This document shows, one piece after another, positions 10,680 through 23,064 of a stretch of DNA of 64,000 nt. The stretch's first letter is position 1. Each line of letters begins with the position of its first letter. Made by a program: the position numbers and the translations under genes. This DNA comes from Ipomoea triloba (Eukaryota > Streptophyta > Magnoliopsida > Solanales > Convolvulaceae). Location: contig NC_044919.1 in the NCBI RefSeq assembly GCF_003576645.1, positions 25,084,476 through 25,148,475 on the forward strand. Reading direction: 5' to 3'. The notes below the pieces were generated by a model that searched no databases, was not told the origin of the DNA, and was given only the letters and a program-made list of their open reading frames with translations.

Positions 10680-13075
10680 CTAAAATTTAGAACGTCTCTC
10701 TTGCATGTCACGAAAATCATCTATAATTGAATCTATACTAAATTGTTTTGCAATTTGTTTTTCAATGTATACTAGCAAACAATAATTAAGAAATTCATCT
10801 TCCATCTTGTTACGAAGTGTAGTCTTTACTATATTCATGGCAAAAAAAGATCGTTCTGTAGTAGATATAGATACTGGAAGTGTGAGAATGAGAGTTACTA
10901 CTCTGAACACAAGAGGATATATGTTCGATTTTCTAGTTTTCACCAACCATTGGCATAGATCAGAAATACTTTCTAGTCTTCTGAAATCAGGAAGTTGTTG
11001 CACATGTTCAAAATGTTCAAGTTGTGTTCTCAATTGTAAAATATCATAATCTTCAAAGTCTTGAGGATAAAACTTCTCTACCAACTTGCAAACATCATCA
11101 ACTTTAAATGATATACGCATCTCTTTTGGATCTAATGATGAATTGAGAATAATTAACTCCATTGCTTTATCATCAAATCTATTGCTCAACTCTTGCAACT
11201 GAGAATCAATCACGGAATTGAAAATATCAAATTTGTAATGATGTCCAATTGTTAATTCATCTTGTTGATGCCTAGCCCTACCTCTTCTTGCAATATATTG
11301 AGCATCAAAGTCTGGCACAGTTATGTTGACAGTTTCACAAAAAGACTTCACACTTGCAACTAATTCATCCCATCCACTATCTCTTAAATTCTGAATAAGC
11401 AATTTAGTAAATGACACAAGATGCATTGCGTTCAATATTTCTTGAGATTGAAGTTGCAAAGCTTGGCAAAGCATATTAGAAATCTCCAAAATTTTTCTCA
11501 TGAGATGCATAATGAATACAAACTCAAAAGAAGTTAATACCTCATAAGCTGCATCGACATCTCCACGGTGAGCATGTGTAGTTCCATCTTCAACAATATT
11601 AAGTAAAACTTCACATGTTGCACTATACATTCTCATCAAACTTGAAATAGATTTCAAATGAGAACTCCAACGAGTATCACCCGACTTTTGTAAAGAACCA
11701 ATTTGATTAAGACCCCTCACACTTTCAAGCTCATCAATACTAAGCAAATGAGCAATATTTGAGGCATGTGCAACTTTCAACTTGTCATTGCGCTTAATGC
11801 CCAAACAACATTACTAATAGAGTTCAACTTGGTGAAAAATTGATGGACAGAGATGACTTCCTTTGATGAAGCTACTAATGCCAATTGCAATCGGTGTGCA
11901 AAACAATAAACATAATAAGCATAAGGACATTCATCCAAGATTAAAGGTTTCAATCCATTCCATTCTCCACACATGTTACTTGCACCATCATAACCTTGTC
12001 CCCGAATATTTTGAACATCAAGATTATGTCGAGATAAGATAGAAAAGATAGATTCTTTCAATGTTGATGCCATAGTGTCGCTAACATGAACAACTCCAAA
12101 GAAACGTTCTTGTATAAAACCATCTCTATTTACAAATCTCAAGACAATTGACATTTGTTCCTTCTTTGATTCATCTCGAGCTTCATCAACAATGATACAA
12201 AATTTTGCATCACCAATTTCTTATTGGATAATAGCACTTTTTACTTTAGTTGCCAACACTTGCAAAATTTTCTTTTGTATTGTTGGTGATGTATATGATG
12301 CATTTCGTGGAGCTTTATCAAGAACTTTTGTTACTTCATCATTAAAAGAGGCAATAATACTCAATAGCTCAAAAACGTTTCCACGGTTCGTTGATGTTAT
12401 TGACTCATCATGACCTCTAAAAGAACATCCCAGAAATGCAAGCCATCTCATTGCCTCAATTGAAGTTCTCAAACGAAGTCTATTCTCTGCTATTTCTTAA
12501 GATGTGAATTTCTCAATATGTTGTGCAATGTGTGATTGTTGGTTCATGAGATCTGCACAAGCTTTCTCGGCATTTCGGTGAGGGGAGGTGAGATCTTTCC
12601 CAATATGTGCTAAAAATGAGCAATTTTTTCCATCTCTAACTTTCTTCCAAGATCTAAACCCATTGATAGTAAACGCATCCAATCCGGAAAGCCCATCTTG
12701 AGTATGAAACAAACAACATGGTAGACAAAATGCTGCATCTTTACTAGGAGAATATTCTAACCAAGAAGGGAATAACTTAAACCAAGATGCTTGAAAACTA
12801 CGAGGATGCTTTTTTCCCGATTTTGGATACTTTGAAAGCAAACATTGATATGGGTCGGCCTTGATATAAGCTCTCCTAACTTCATCATGCTTCTCAATGG
12901 GGCACTTCCATATTGGTAGTCACAATCCCGGATCACGTTCTAATACTTGAATATCAAACTTCTCATTGATTTCAACTCTTTGAGCTTTTTCAGGATGACT
13001 TTCAAAATTCAATGGTTCAATACTTGCAAATGGATTTACTTGAGATGTTGAATCTTCAGAATTCTTTCTTTTAGA
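10680..13075 (-). pseudogene. hAT transposase (TTF zinc finger, DUF4371, hAT dimerisation), broken
   Basis: Reading leftward: an N-terminal piece (NPFASIEPLNFES) ends at a stop near 12920. A TTF-type zinc-finger region follows (12841-12497, CLPCCLFHTQDG, FRSWKKV). Next is a catalytic-domain part (12154-11777, RGQGYDGASNMCGEWNGL, then YCFAHRLQLALVA). The last part is a long C-terminal domain (11804-10680) ending in the hAT dimerisation signature (STTERSFFAMNIVKTTLRNK). Several frameshifts or stops separate the parts. The family resembles zinc-finger MYM-type protein 1-like genes often annotated in plants, which are hAT transposases. It is dead as an enzyme; the longest intact part is 374 aa. 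Confidence 0.88.
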
Positions 13076-13080
13076 GACAT

Positions 13081-13579
13081 TATGTCAATTGATTTTTATG
13101 ACAAAAACAATTCCTAAAAATACCTTATCATTTGTATCTATTCCAGAAGTGATAGACTCTTCCTCTCTCACTTAGAATCACTATCTCTCAATGGTGATAG
13201 TTCATCCCAATATGAATGATCATCAGTAAGATCATTTTGGTAATAAGAGGAATAAGAAATTAAAAATTTGTGACTAAAAATTCATATAAATTATCTCGAT
13301 GTTGTATGCATCTGGGTCAAACCAAATTATCCATATCCTCTTATACAATATATCATTTGATACTCATTGCTTTAGTTTTATTAAATCTATTTTGACACTT
13401 TTAAAGAATCATACCGTACTTATGATTATCATTTGGTGTGCCAAAATGTTATGATACCCCTCACACAAGTATTGATATTTTTGGGGACATCATACTTGAT
13501 ATATTTTAATTCAAATGTACCTCACTGCATATCAATATCAAATCCCCCATCAACCTAGTACGTGTAAACTATTTCCCAT
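13081..13579. other. Probable 5' flank of the hAT relic
   Basis: AT-rich, no coding signal. The distal terminal repeat of the hAT element should lie here or further right, but I do not see it. The CACTA insertion at 13580 may have interrupted it, or it may be deleted. Confidence 0.35.
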
Positions 13580-14469
13580 CACTACTACAAAAAAATGATA
13601 CTACGTCGCCTAATTAATGTCTGTTTTTGACAAACCGACGTTATATGTCAATTAAATAAAGTAAAAGTAATATATATTATTTACGATGTCGGTTCTTGGC
13701 AAAAATCGACGTCATATGTTAAAAAAAAATTAAAGACATACGACGTCGGTTTTCCTAGAACCGACGTCGTATGTTCTAAATAAATTTATTAAAAAAATGT
13801 AAATACATACGAAGTCGGTTCTCCCCAGAACCGATGTCGTATGCTCTAAATAAATTTATAAAAAAAACATAAATACATACGACGTCGGTTCTAAGGAGAA
13901 CCGACGTCGTATGTGATAAATAATTTATTAATAAAAAATTAAAGACATACGGCGTCGGTTCTCCCCAGAACCGACGCCATAAGTCTTTTTTTATTTTATT
14001 TAATAACACATTTCAGACTTCTCTTCATCCCTTCACCACCATAAAGCCACTTCGCTGACTCTTAGTCCAGAGCCATTCCCAATAACCTTCCAGCCAACGG
14101 CTCCAAGCCCACTTCCGACTTCAGTGCCAAATGCCAATGCCGCTACCTACCATACCAAAGCCCTGTCAATGGCATCCATAGTACGTGCTCCCTATCACAC
14201 CTGCTGCTTTTAGCTTCTTCCTTTGTTCTAGGATGACCTTTCATCCAATTTAATTACTCACCTGTCCACAACAAACAGCGAGCCTCCAGACCATCGGCGA
14301 GTGGCAGATCTGCCGCCAAGAGCACCGAACAGCGACATTGAACAACGAACACCGCAGCAACGTCTACGGCGGCCTCCAGACCATCTCCAATAGAGCAGCG
14401 AACCTGACTACGGCGTGAGCTCCCTCCGGTCGTCTCCTTCAGGTACATGCATCTTCTTCTTCTTCTTTC

Positions 14470-14537
<68 letters not shown>

Positions 14538-14957
14538 GAAGTCATTTGGTAGTTGTTGTAATTACTTAGGTATTAAAAATTGATATCTTATTAATTTACA
14601 TCTGGATGGGATATTAGATATGCCGTTATCCGTTTTTAATTTACTGTTTACAGTTTTTATTAATTTACAGTTTCTATTTTTTTAATTAAAAATTGATACA
14701 ACGTCGGTTTTTATATAAAACCGATGTCGTATCTATTTTTTTTTTTTAAATAGAGATACGACATCGGTTCTTTGGAAAAACCGACATCGTATCTCTATAT
14801 ATTTTTTTAAAAAAATTACATACGACATCGGTTTTTTTATTTTTTAAAAAACCGACGTCGTATAATTTATTTATAACGTCTACTAGAACTACGTCGGAAA
14901 ATAACTGACGTCGTATGTCCAAAATAATCGACGTAAAAAGGTATTTTTGTAGTAGTG
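13580..14957. mobile_element. Non-autonomous CACTA transposon, 1378 bp, TSD CAT
   Basis: The left end reads CACTACTACAAAAAAATG. The right end is the inverted complement (ttttgtagtagtg). The three bases CAT flank both sides (13577-13579 and 14958-14960), the expected 3-bp duplication. Both subterminal regions carry many copies of a 12-base motif acgacgtcggtt and its complement, often paired as hairpins, the usual transposase-binding pattern of CACTA elements. The middle (about 14020-14450) is more GC-rich, without such repeats, and may be captured DNA. No transposase is encoded. Confidence 0.93.
14469..14533. repeat. (TTA)n microsatellite inside the CACTA element
   Basis: About 21 TTA units following a short CTT run. 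Confidence 0.95.
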
Positions 14958-15079
14958 CATTCTGCGTTCATATTCTTAGTATGCAGTCCAATTCTTATAT
15001 CACCGCCATTTGCATATCTTTATGGATTATATATAAGGTTATAAAACTCCTTCTATTTACATAAAGCCCATGATAAAGA

Positions 15080-17060
15080 ACCAATAGATACGCTGACTGC
15101 ATACTAAAGATCTGTTTCTCGGCATTAGGGGGAGATATATCCGAATTTTAATGCCGAGAAAACCATGAAATAGAATGATCTTCATTATAATCCACGTACC
15201 GGTAAAACTGAACCAGAAGTTCAGTAGATAATCTATTGAGATATTAGCAAAATCTGCCAAACATATATAGCTATAACGTATATATAAACACTGATCATGT
15301 TGATCAGAAAGAAAAGTGACAAGGTCCCATACATAATCCCCAAATTGGACCAAATATGTTTATCTCGATACTCCTTGACGCATAGGAGATTTATCGATTT
15401 AAGAGATATGAAACATAATACTAGCAAAAAGCATTGTCGTCACTTTTGCCTTAAAAAGAATTATGTCCTAAAAACATCTGTCCAGGAGACAAAAACCCTA
15501 GTAAGGTGCACCAAACAAACATAACATTAGGGATGCAGAACAATCAGATCTTAATACTTGGGAAATTTCAACGATCTGATTAAATTATCATGAATTTGGG
15601 AGAAAATTATATAGTTGTCGACAACAAACGCCTATATAATTGCTCATTTAAATAAACTGGATCCAGGTGAGGTGCCAGAACCATCCTCATTATTTAATAT
15701 TTAAAGAAGCAATTAAGGCATAGCTTAACTCATTAAAATAGATTCTCTTGATAAAACGTACACCATTGAATGTTAACCATGCTGGTTATAAATGGATGTT
15801 TGTAAGAAAGAGAAATGAAAACAATAATAGCGAGTGTTTTGTAGCACATGGGTTCACGCAGATACCCTTGATTGATTTTAATCAAATCTCCCATGTATGA
15901 TAACATGTAGTTCTGCTATACAAAGATAATTGGCATTATAGACTTAGATATGCAAGTAACAAACGTCATGACCACATAACAATAAGGTCATTGGACGATA
16001 TGGTCTTTATATGACCTTAGCACAGGTCATAATTGACTAAGTTATTCTCCTTTTGAAGAAGGAATTATGTGTCACTACGAATTCGTTAAAGGATTACGAA
16101 TGGAGTTATTACCCTCATTTAGAAGGGATAATATGTACCATAAGTGTTCTTTATTGAATTGTAAATGAGCATAGAATTACTAAATTTGATCCTTGATGGA
16201 TTTATAATTTAACATTACAACATATTTGTTGTTGAATTACAAAGGCTTTACTTAAAATAGTAAAAGCAATTTCCTCCTGAAGCAGGAAAATGTAAATATA
16301 TCGTTAGTACTGGTTGATGGGCTACAAATCGTATTATTTACTATCTGAGCCTATGTTGGTGTTATAAACATCATAAAGAGCTTCATGCTATTAGTTCATG
16401 ATCTAAAGATGAATTTTAGACATAAAGGACTTGGAAAACTAAGTATTATCTCGATCTGCAGATCAAGTATTTTCTTGAACATCATATAGATCAATCAGTC
16501 TATTTTTCAAAAGATGTCTTTAATGCATTTCATATGGATAAGTATGATTGACTTATCACACTAACAGTTATATCTCTCGAAGAAGATAAGGAACCGTTTA
16601 AAATAAAAAATGATACTGAGGACATTTCGGGACCTGAAGTCCATTATTTCATTATTTTTGGAACACTACGGGAAAACCAGAAGTTCCGTGATCGTATAAG
16701 GACTGACGTCCTTATAATGAAATCATTTATAACTCTTAGTGCTCTAAATATCCTCTTGTAAAATTATGCGATAAACCAATGTGTGTTTCTCATTGATCAC
16801 TTGGTATTGACTCCTATTGATCTCCATTCCAAACTAGTTATGTGTGTTCTACCGCCACTAACTTATGGGAGGACAATAAAAGTGTATTTTAACTGGTATG
16901 GTTAAGGAATATTGGTTATATTCAACCCACATAAGCTCCAGAAGAGTTATGAGAATCGTTGTATAAAATATTAACTTATAGTAACAATCCTGAAGATTGT
17001 CATATCATCTCCTCTATGATCCTTTTGAAACAGTTATTCTACTTTAAGCAATGTAGAAAT
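15080..17060 (+). pseudogene. Ty1/copia pol relic (integrase end, reverse transcriptase, RNase H)
   Basis: Heavily decayed, but the order of motifs is readable. Near 15745-15900 is a reverse transcriptase start (GYKWMFVRKRNENN ... GFTQIPLIDF). Near 16420-16700 the region before RNase H reads KTKYYLDLQIKYFLEHHIDQ, then SVYFSKDVFNAFHMDKYD, then DISGPEVHY. These match the Tork/TAR type of copia polyprotein in order and spacing. Stops and frameshifts are frequent. The stretch before 15700 probably holds the integrase tail. No function remains. Confidence 0.75.
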
Positions 17061-17880
17061 TGAAGATTATTATCTTCAGGGGGAGATACGGACTACATTT
17101 ACTTAAATCAATCCTGAAGATTGGGTCCTAAAAGGACCAACAACTGTATTCTTTTGCAACCTATATACTATGTACTCTTTTCCTCACTAGATTTTTCCCA
17201 TTGGGTTTTTCTAGTGTGGTTTTTAACGAGGCACGAGTATGATATAATAAACGGGAAAAAAGGTTGCAAATAAATACTTAAATAGACGAACCTCGAAATC
17301 CTGAGGATTATACCCTGAAGGCTTATGATTGTACTCATTTTTCCTTAACTAAGTTTTTCCCGCTGGGTTTTCTTAAGTTAAGGTTTTTAACGAGGCAATC
17401 AGGAAAGTTGTTGTCTTCAGGGGGAGCAACAACATATACATAAATTATTGGTCCAAAAGACCACCAACTCTTGCAAGTCCTGAAGATTAGACGCAACAAG
17501 TTATAGTTGTACTATTTTCCCTTAACTAAGTTTTTTCCTGTTGGGTTTTCTTAGTGTAAGGTTTTAATGAGGCAACCAGGACTATATATGGATTTATAAA
17601 TATCATGTACTCTTTTCTTCAACTAGGTTTAGGACTATATATGAATTTCTTAGTGTAAGGTTTTAATGAGGCAACCAGGACTATATATGAATTTATAAAT
17701 ATCATGTATTCTTTTCTTCAACTAGGTTTTTTCCACGTGGTTTTCCTAGTGAAGTTTTGTTTTTAACGAGGCATGAAAATATTCGAGTACACCATTCATG
17801 TAACTTGTACTCTTTTATTATCTAGGTTTTTCCCACAGGGTTTTCCTAGCAAGTTTTTAACTAATTATTGTGTAACCGTT
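17040..17880 (+). repeat. Minisatellite in the 3' tail of the copia relic
   Basis: A unit of 55-65 bases (a gtactcttt start, then ctaggtttttccca-like, gggttttcctag, and an end tttttaacgaggca) recurs about five to six times, starting near 17170, 17330, 17505, 17700 and 17805. It is separated by paragraphs that repeat atcctgaagatt. Two polypurine tracts (cttcagggggag) stand near 17077 and 17411. Such repeats between RNase H and the 3' LTR are known in plant copia elements. Confidence 0.75.
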
Positions 17881-17927
17881 GTAACGGTCATCGTAATTAG
17901 TAGTTATATAAGTATGGTTTCCCTCTT

Positions 17928-18089
17928 CTTTTAACGAGGTTTTCTCCTCGCCCTGTGACCCTAGCCGGCAAAGGACCACAAGGAGGTAAACCAGCCTAGG
18001 TTACCCATAGCTGATCGGCTCGGATTGAACCTCCGACCTCTCGGTTGTAGGTAGAGCACTCTTACCACCTAGGCTGTCCTTACGGACAA
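17928..18089 (-). mobile_element. tRNA-derived SINE, 162 bp, 15-bp TSD
   Basis: On the minus strand the element opens with a tRNA-like head: A-box-like tggtaagagtgc and B box ggttcaatcc, followed by a tRNA-unrelated body and the tail cctcgttaaaag. A perfect duplication tatggtttccctctt flanks it (17913-17927 and 18090-18104). It sits inside the copia tail/LTR, so it is younger than that element. Confidence 0.88.
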
Positions 18090-18104
18090 TATGGTTTCCC
18101 TCTT

Positions 18105-18410
18105 GTAAACACACATGTATGATGAATAAGATTCTTCCCTTTCTTCTTGTCTCCATTCTCCTATTATAGTAGTCTTTTACATATCATGCAAGTCTTCTAC
18201 ATATCATACAACCTACCACTCACCGGTTAGAAGCTAAATGCCAACGGGTACAACAAACCTATTCTAACAAGATTTAAGTTTAAATAAGGAATATGTTAGA
18301 CGATGCATAGATTCTTGAAGTCTAGGATAGCTTCCTCCGTCTGCCACCACAGTCAACAACTATAACCCTAGCCTATTTCCTATGTCACTGTCCCAGAGAA
18401 CACTAAGTTC
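18105..18410 (+). other. Distal LTR part of the copia relic and spacer
   Basis: Continues the host sequence of the SINE (tcttgtctccattctcct, then two atcatgcaagtcttctacat-like phrases), probably the LTR end. No gene was seen. Confidence 0.4.
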
Positions 18411-18870
18411 ATGGCCTCCGCCACCGCCGATAACCGCCACTTCTACAACGGCGACAAGGAGTTCACTGCTACCGAAGTGGTAATAACCAGGAGTACTAAA
18501 ATGGTGGCGGAAAATCAAGAATGCCCGAGGACGCCGGGTTCATGGACGACAAGGAGTTCACCACCTCCGGCGATGCCGATAACCGCCGGGATTTTTACAA
18601 CGGCGCCAGAGAATCAAGAATGCCCGACGGCACAAGATTCATAGACAAGAAATTCTCCACCTTCGCCGCCGCCGGATAACTCCAACAGAACTCATCCAAA
18701 AAACCCCCACCCCACCACCGTTGACCTTATCTTCGAGAAAGGAGAGCGCCTCAGGGGCGGGAAGACAATTAGTTTCTCGTACTCGCCGGACGCGGGCGAA
18801 CTCTAATCTTTCAAGCTTATCGTCGTTGACCGGGGAGAAGGAGAGCAATTTCAAACATAAAACGACCATT
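18411..18870 (+). other. GC-rich block of uncertain nature, possible gene fragment
   Basis: A GC-rich island with open frames on both strands (18411-18644 plus, 18639-18869 minus). The phrase gataaccgcc...tacaacggcg occurs twice (18430 and 18575), as do acaaggagttcac and atcaagaatgcccga, so the block arose by internal duplication. I recognise no domain. It may be a decayed exon or captured DNA. Confidence 0.3.
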
Positions 18871-19149
18871 TTGCCCCATGAATAAATAATTTTAAAAGGT
18901 TTACGTTCTTTCCGGCAACATTTGACCGGTGATTTGGTCAGGTGGACTAAATGTGTTAAAAATTACATAGTTATAGGACAAAATTGTTAGGTTTTAAAAT
19001 CGTGTACTGAAATTAATACAACCTCAATAGTTATAGGATCAAAAGTGTAATTTTCTCTTTTAATAACAGAGAATTAAGAACAAAAACATTGAAGTAAAAT
19101 CAACGGGAAAGAAAACACGGCTGTCAAGTGCAGCGAAGGGACGTGGTTT

Positions 19150-19326
19150 CCTTGCGACCCTCCGTTCCCTCAGATTGGCACCACACATCCCAATCCCCTC
19201 TCTTACCGCTTCAGTTTTAACTTCAATCTTTCAATAATTTGAAGTTTAGCTCATTGATACTAAAGAAGCATAAACATTCTACCTGTTGTCCCTCTCTTCT
19301 GCTTCTTCTCTATACAGTAATATCAG
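19150..19326 (+). other. Candidate 5'UTR exon of the mTERF gene
   Basis: A C/T-rich stretch typical of plant leaders (cctctcttctgcttcttctc) ends at a possible donor, tatcag|gtataatt, at 19326/19327. The next exon begins at 22044 with a good acceptor and holds the start codon. The link is inferred from order and signals only. A transcript would settle it. Confidence 0.4.
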
Positions 19327-22043
19327 GTATAATTGTTTGTTTTTTAATTTTATTTCATCAGGAGCTTCTCTTTACATTTATCAGGCATAATTTGACGAAT
19401 CATTAATTGCTAAGCTCTATTTAAAAAAAAAAATGTTTTATATGTGTGTTGGTTTTGTGCCCATTTGTTTCGTTTATGTATCTTCTGGTGAATTTAATCA
19501 GTCTCCGAAGAACTGTTCTCCTCTTTTGATTTCTTTGGGTGTGGTTTTGGGTATATTGCTGATATCGAAATTGGCCTCAGTTAAGGTAGGGTAGAATGAG
19601 GCATATGCCCTTTGGGTTTTGAGGAAGTTGAGAATAGAAGCCTTCGGCTTAATTTTATGCAGGAAGCTTTCATTTTTCCTGGGATGGGAAATGGTATTCT
19701 AACCCAGGCCTATTGCCTGAAAAGGGAAATAGCTTACTGTTTTAAGCCAAATCTTGAACCCAGAACATGAGAAAGCTTCCCTTTATAAGGTTGGAAAAAG
19801 CCAAAAGGGTTCTGTCATTGCCATTTTTGTGGGGAAAATACTACCGCTCTCAAATTCTACTCTCAACTTTTACTCCCTCTCACAAAATTTAGATGTTGAC
19901 ATTTTCATTGGACCGGATGAAAATAACTAATCATCAATTGCCACGTTAGGAAGTAAATGTGATGGAGTAGAAATAGGGAGTACATGAACTCTTTTTGTGG
20001 CTTAGTTGGGTATTCTTTCCACTTTCCAAAATAGCATCCACTTCCCTTGTTGACAATGTCAAGGTTTAAAATGTATTTTTGCCAGATAAAATTTGTTGAA
20101 CTTAATATTTACAGGAGGTACATAGTATTTATACATAAATGCCTACAAGGAGAGCAGTCTAGATAACTACAATTATGGTCCAGGTAACCGCAACTAGCTG
20201 GAGAACTAAAATGTGCAAACCATGCATGAAGTGACTGATTTATAAGACTATAAAGTGCCTAATACTACTTATCGTCACTAGTAAAAGCATTAAGTTACTC
20301 ACTAGTGGAATGCTAGAGAAGCAGACACTGCCAAATAGTTCAATGCTGTGCTGTAGAATATGCTCGACTGTAAACATATGAGAGGTGCAAGGCCTGCTAA
20401 TATTCTGGCAAACACTCTCAATTGCAATTCAATAACTGGAATAGTGATAGTGAGATTCTATAAATCACCTTATATTACTTACAAACATGATCAGGAAACC
20501 TTAGCTAGGATCCCATGTAGGAATGCATTTTTGGCATTTAGGGATTTAGCTGATGAAAAGACCATCCTCAAGGTGAACCAAGAGATATGGCCAATCATAC
20601 AGTTACCAGTAGACCACCGGACTGGAAGTGTTAATAAAATTGATAACCAGTTGCTGGTTAAACCCCTTAGTGATCAGAATGACTATACAGTGCTCCAAAG
20701 AACCATTACACATCAGTTTAGTTTGGAAGCCCCACTTGCAGCCAACTCAATGTTCATGTGACTATGTGAGACCAGTAAGGAACCAACAACCAGGTTTTAT
20801 TGTGAAGAACAGCATTGAACTCATCCAGTCATCTGCCTTGGCAGCACAAACCCTATCTCTGACACAAGGGAATGATAAAAACTAAAAAACAAAAGTGGAA
20901 TTTGTTTCCAACAAAAATGATATTGGTTGTTGCCTTGAGTGCCAAGTGTTTTCCAAATGGAAAATCGGTGAAAACTATTGGACATTTACTAACCATTTAC
21001 TTTCTCTGAAAAAATAAATATATAAATAAATTTTGTTATGTAAATAGTCAATTCAAGTACTCAATCTTAAATGAAGAGGGACCTGCCTGGAAATTGATTT
21101 TACTGATCGAAATAGAGGAATCGCCACCATATTGCACTTTTCCACATCAGCATTTTCTGAACTGCTTACTTATTTGGATCCATGCTTTTTCTTCTGTCAT
21201 GTAATAAGGTCATTGCTTAGCTGTACTTGGGCATTTGTTGGAACCTTAAAGTCATTCCAAATTTTAGAGTCACCAAATTTGATTTTTAGCACCTTTAAGT
21301 TGAGTAATATAAATTGCTGTTGGATCAAGGACTGCATTTGTTCCTAATCTTACAAAACAATATTAGTTAGGTTATATTTCTTCAAGAGAATACTGTCAAT
21401 ATTTAGACTTTAGAGTTTAATTCTTAGACCCAAATGAAATTGTGATAAAGAATGGCATAAGGGGGAGATTAATGTTGTGTGGATGATTGCATTTTTCCTT
21501 TAATCTGAAGGTGACGTTATCATGCCTTGCTCTAAATGAGCTAAGAGCGTGCTTTCTTTAATATGCTGTGAAATTATCAATATTGGGTGGCGATATGCGG
21601 ATATCTGCATTACAGACCTCTCTGTTTACATCATGTCAGAGTACAAGTGCATGGAGTTTTTATGCTGATATTATTTTATTTCGGTGGAGGGAGGGCCATA
21701 TAACATTTTGAGGTTTTAGCCTCCTATTGATTGCTTGTGCAGCTACCTATCTTCTTTTTAATGATTTTATCTTCTAGTAAAGATTGCTTGTGCAGCTACC
21801 TATCTTCTTTTTAATGATTTTATCTTCTAGTAAAGTTGACATTTATCTGAATACTTAGATGTTTCCATAGTCCTAAAATTTTCATTTTGGTAATCTTTTT
21901 TTTATTTTTAAATTTTAATAGTTTCATCTGGCATAACATGCTAATTCAACAGTCATCACACTTTGGCTTCTTTTTGTACTTGTTTGAGACCCAATCATAA
22001 TAGTAGCTTCTATTAAATGCAACTAATACGTATCTTTATACAG
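19327..22043 (+). other. Probable intron 1 of the mTERF gene
   Basis: No TE boundary was found in this 2.7-kb stretch. A 133-codon open frame at 20360-20761 has no recognisable domain and reads as chance. The stretch is T-rich, as plant introns are. Confidence 0.35.
21729..21834. repeat. Perfect 53-bp tandem duplication
   Basis: Two identical copies of a unit starting gattgcttgtgcagctacct and ending cttctagtaaa. The identity indicates a recent event. Confidence 0.95.
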
Positions 22044-22118
22044 TCAGGGATGCTTGGAAAATTACTGGCTTCTCCTTTGTTGACATTTAATCCTACAGCA
22101 AGCTTTTGCCCTTTTTCT
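22044..22118 (+). CDS. mTERF-family protein, start exon (codons 1-23 at 22050-22118)
   Basis: Acceptor ttatacag|tcaggg precedes ATG at 22050. The 23 codons begin MLGKLLASPLLTFNP and end CPFS at a perfect donor, tct|gtgagt. The peptide is Ser/Thr/Leu-rich with no acidic residue, as an organelle-targeting start should be. The exon ends in phase 0, and the exon at 31162 opens in phase 0 with the same gene's mTERF-like body. That exon has an in-frame stop just upstream (31156-31158) and no ATG in frame near its start, so it needs a start exon elsewhere. Coding length after joining is about 216 codons. The pairing is inference, but phases and signals agree. Confidence 0.65.
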
Positions 22119-23064
22119 GTGAGTCTGATTTCCTTTTACTTCTTAGTTCTGTTATATTTCCTTTCATTTTTTAATTTGAATTTCAACTTAACTCATTTTC
22201 CAACTATACCGTGTATTATTAGTTCTTAAGGTATTGGACTATTGGATCTACTCCAAGTTTTTTTCTTTTTTAATAATTATAATTTGTTTTTGTTGTTGAC
22301 AAGTGAAAAAAATTGAAATTAAAATTTATTTTTTTAATTGAATTAGTATTTGAATAAGGGTTATTGGCTGAAAAAATCCAAACCTTTGTGCTTTGTGACA
22401 ATTATATCTCGACCTTTAAAACTCGGTGAAAAAAATCCAAAACCTTTGTGTTTTGTGACAATTATACCGAATTGTAGTATATAACCCAAAAAATAATTCA
22501 ATTCTCTTAATTTAAGTATTAATTGGTTGCTTATAATATTTGAACATGCTTTTATAAATGTAAATTTTTTTAACAGTTTAATTTGAACTTTTAGTTTTAT
22601 TAAGTATATATTTTGATACATTATACTTTAAAAAAATGATTTTATCTTGTAATTTTTTGAAGAATTTGTGTGGAAACTCAAGAAATCCGGGTTAGATTGG
22701 ATATTTTCTTGGATTGAAAATTATAATTGTTATAGTACAAATGTTGGATATTAATTGGTCTAATTTCAAGGTTTTAATATAATTGTTATGCAAAATTGGA
22801 TATAGTTGTCAGAAAACACAAAGGTTTGACTTATTTTTCATTAAGTTTTAAAGAGTTAATGACCGATTTGGTCCCTTGACTATAGCGAAATTACTGATTT
22901 GGTCCTCGACTATCATCCTTACCAAAATTAAGTCTCAATTTTGAAAATCTTACCCAATTTCGTCCTCCGCTATTAGCCTATGCCATCACGCTCTTGCTTA
23001 ACTTGTAGACCAAGAAAATAATTCAATTCTCTCATCATGCTCATTTCAAACTTTCCTTGCATGA

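Noticed and set aside
10680..11804. A host zinc-finger MYM-type gene
   Set aside because: It is the C-terminal part of a hAT transposase with broken upstream parts and a terminal repeat nearby.
13660..14930. CRISPR-like array of acgacgtcggtt repeats
   Set aside because: The repeats alternate in orientation, spacing is irregular, and they are subterminal to CACTA ends with a 3-bp duplication in plant DNA.
17990..18089. A tRNA gene on the minus strand
   Set aside because: The boxes are present, but the unit continues past the tRNA-like head, is flanked by a 15-bp duplication and lies in copia sequence, so it is a SINE.
20360..20761. A 133-codon gene inside intron 1
   Set aside because: No recognised domain, low-complexity flanks, no promoter or splice signal; the length is possible by chance.
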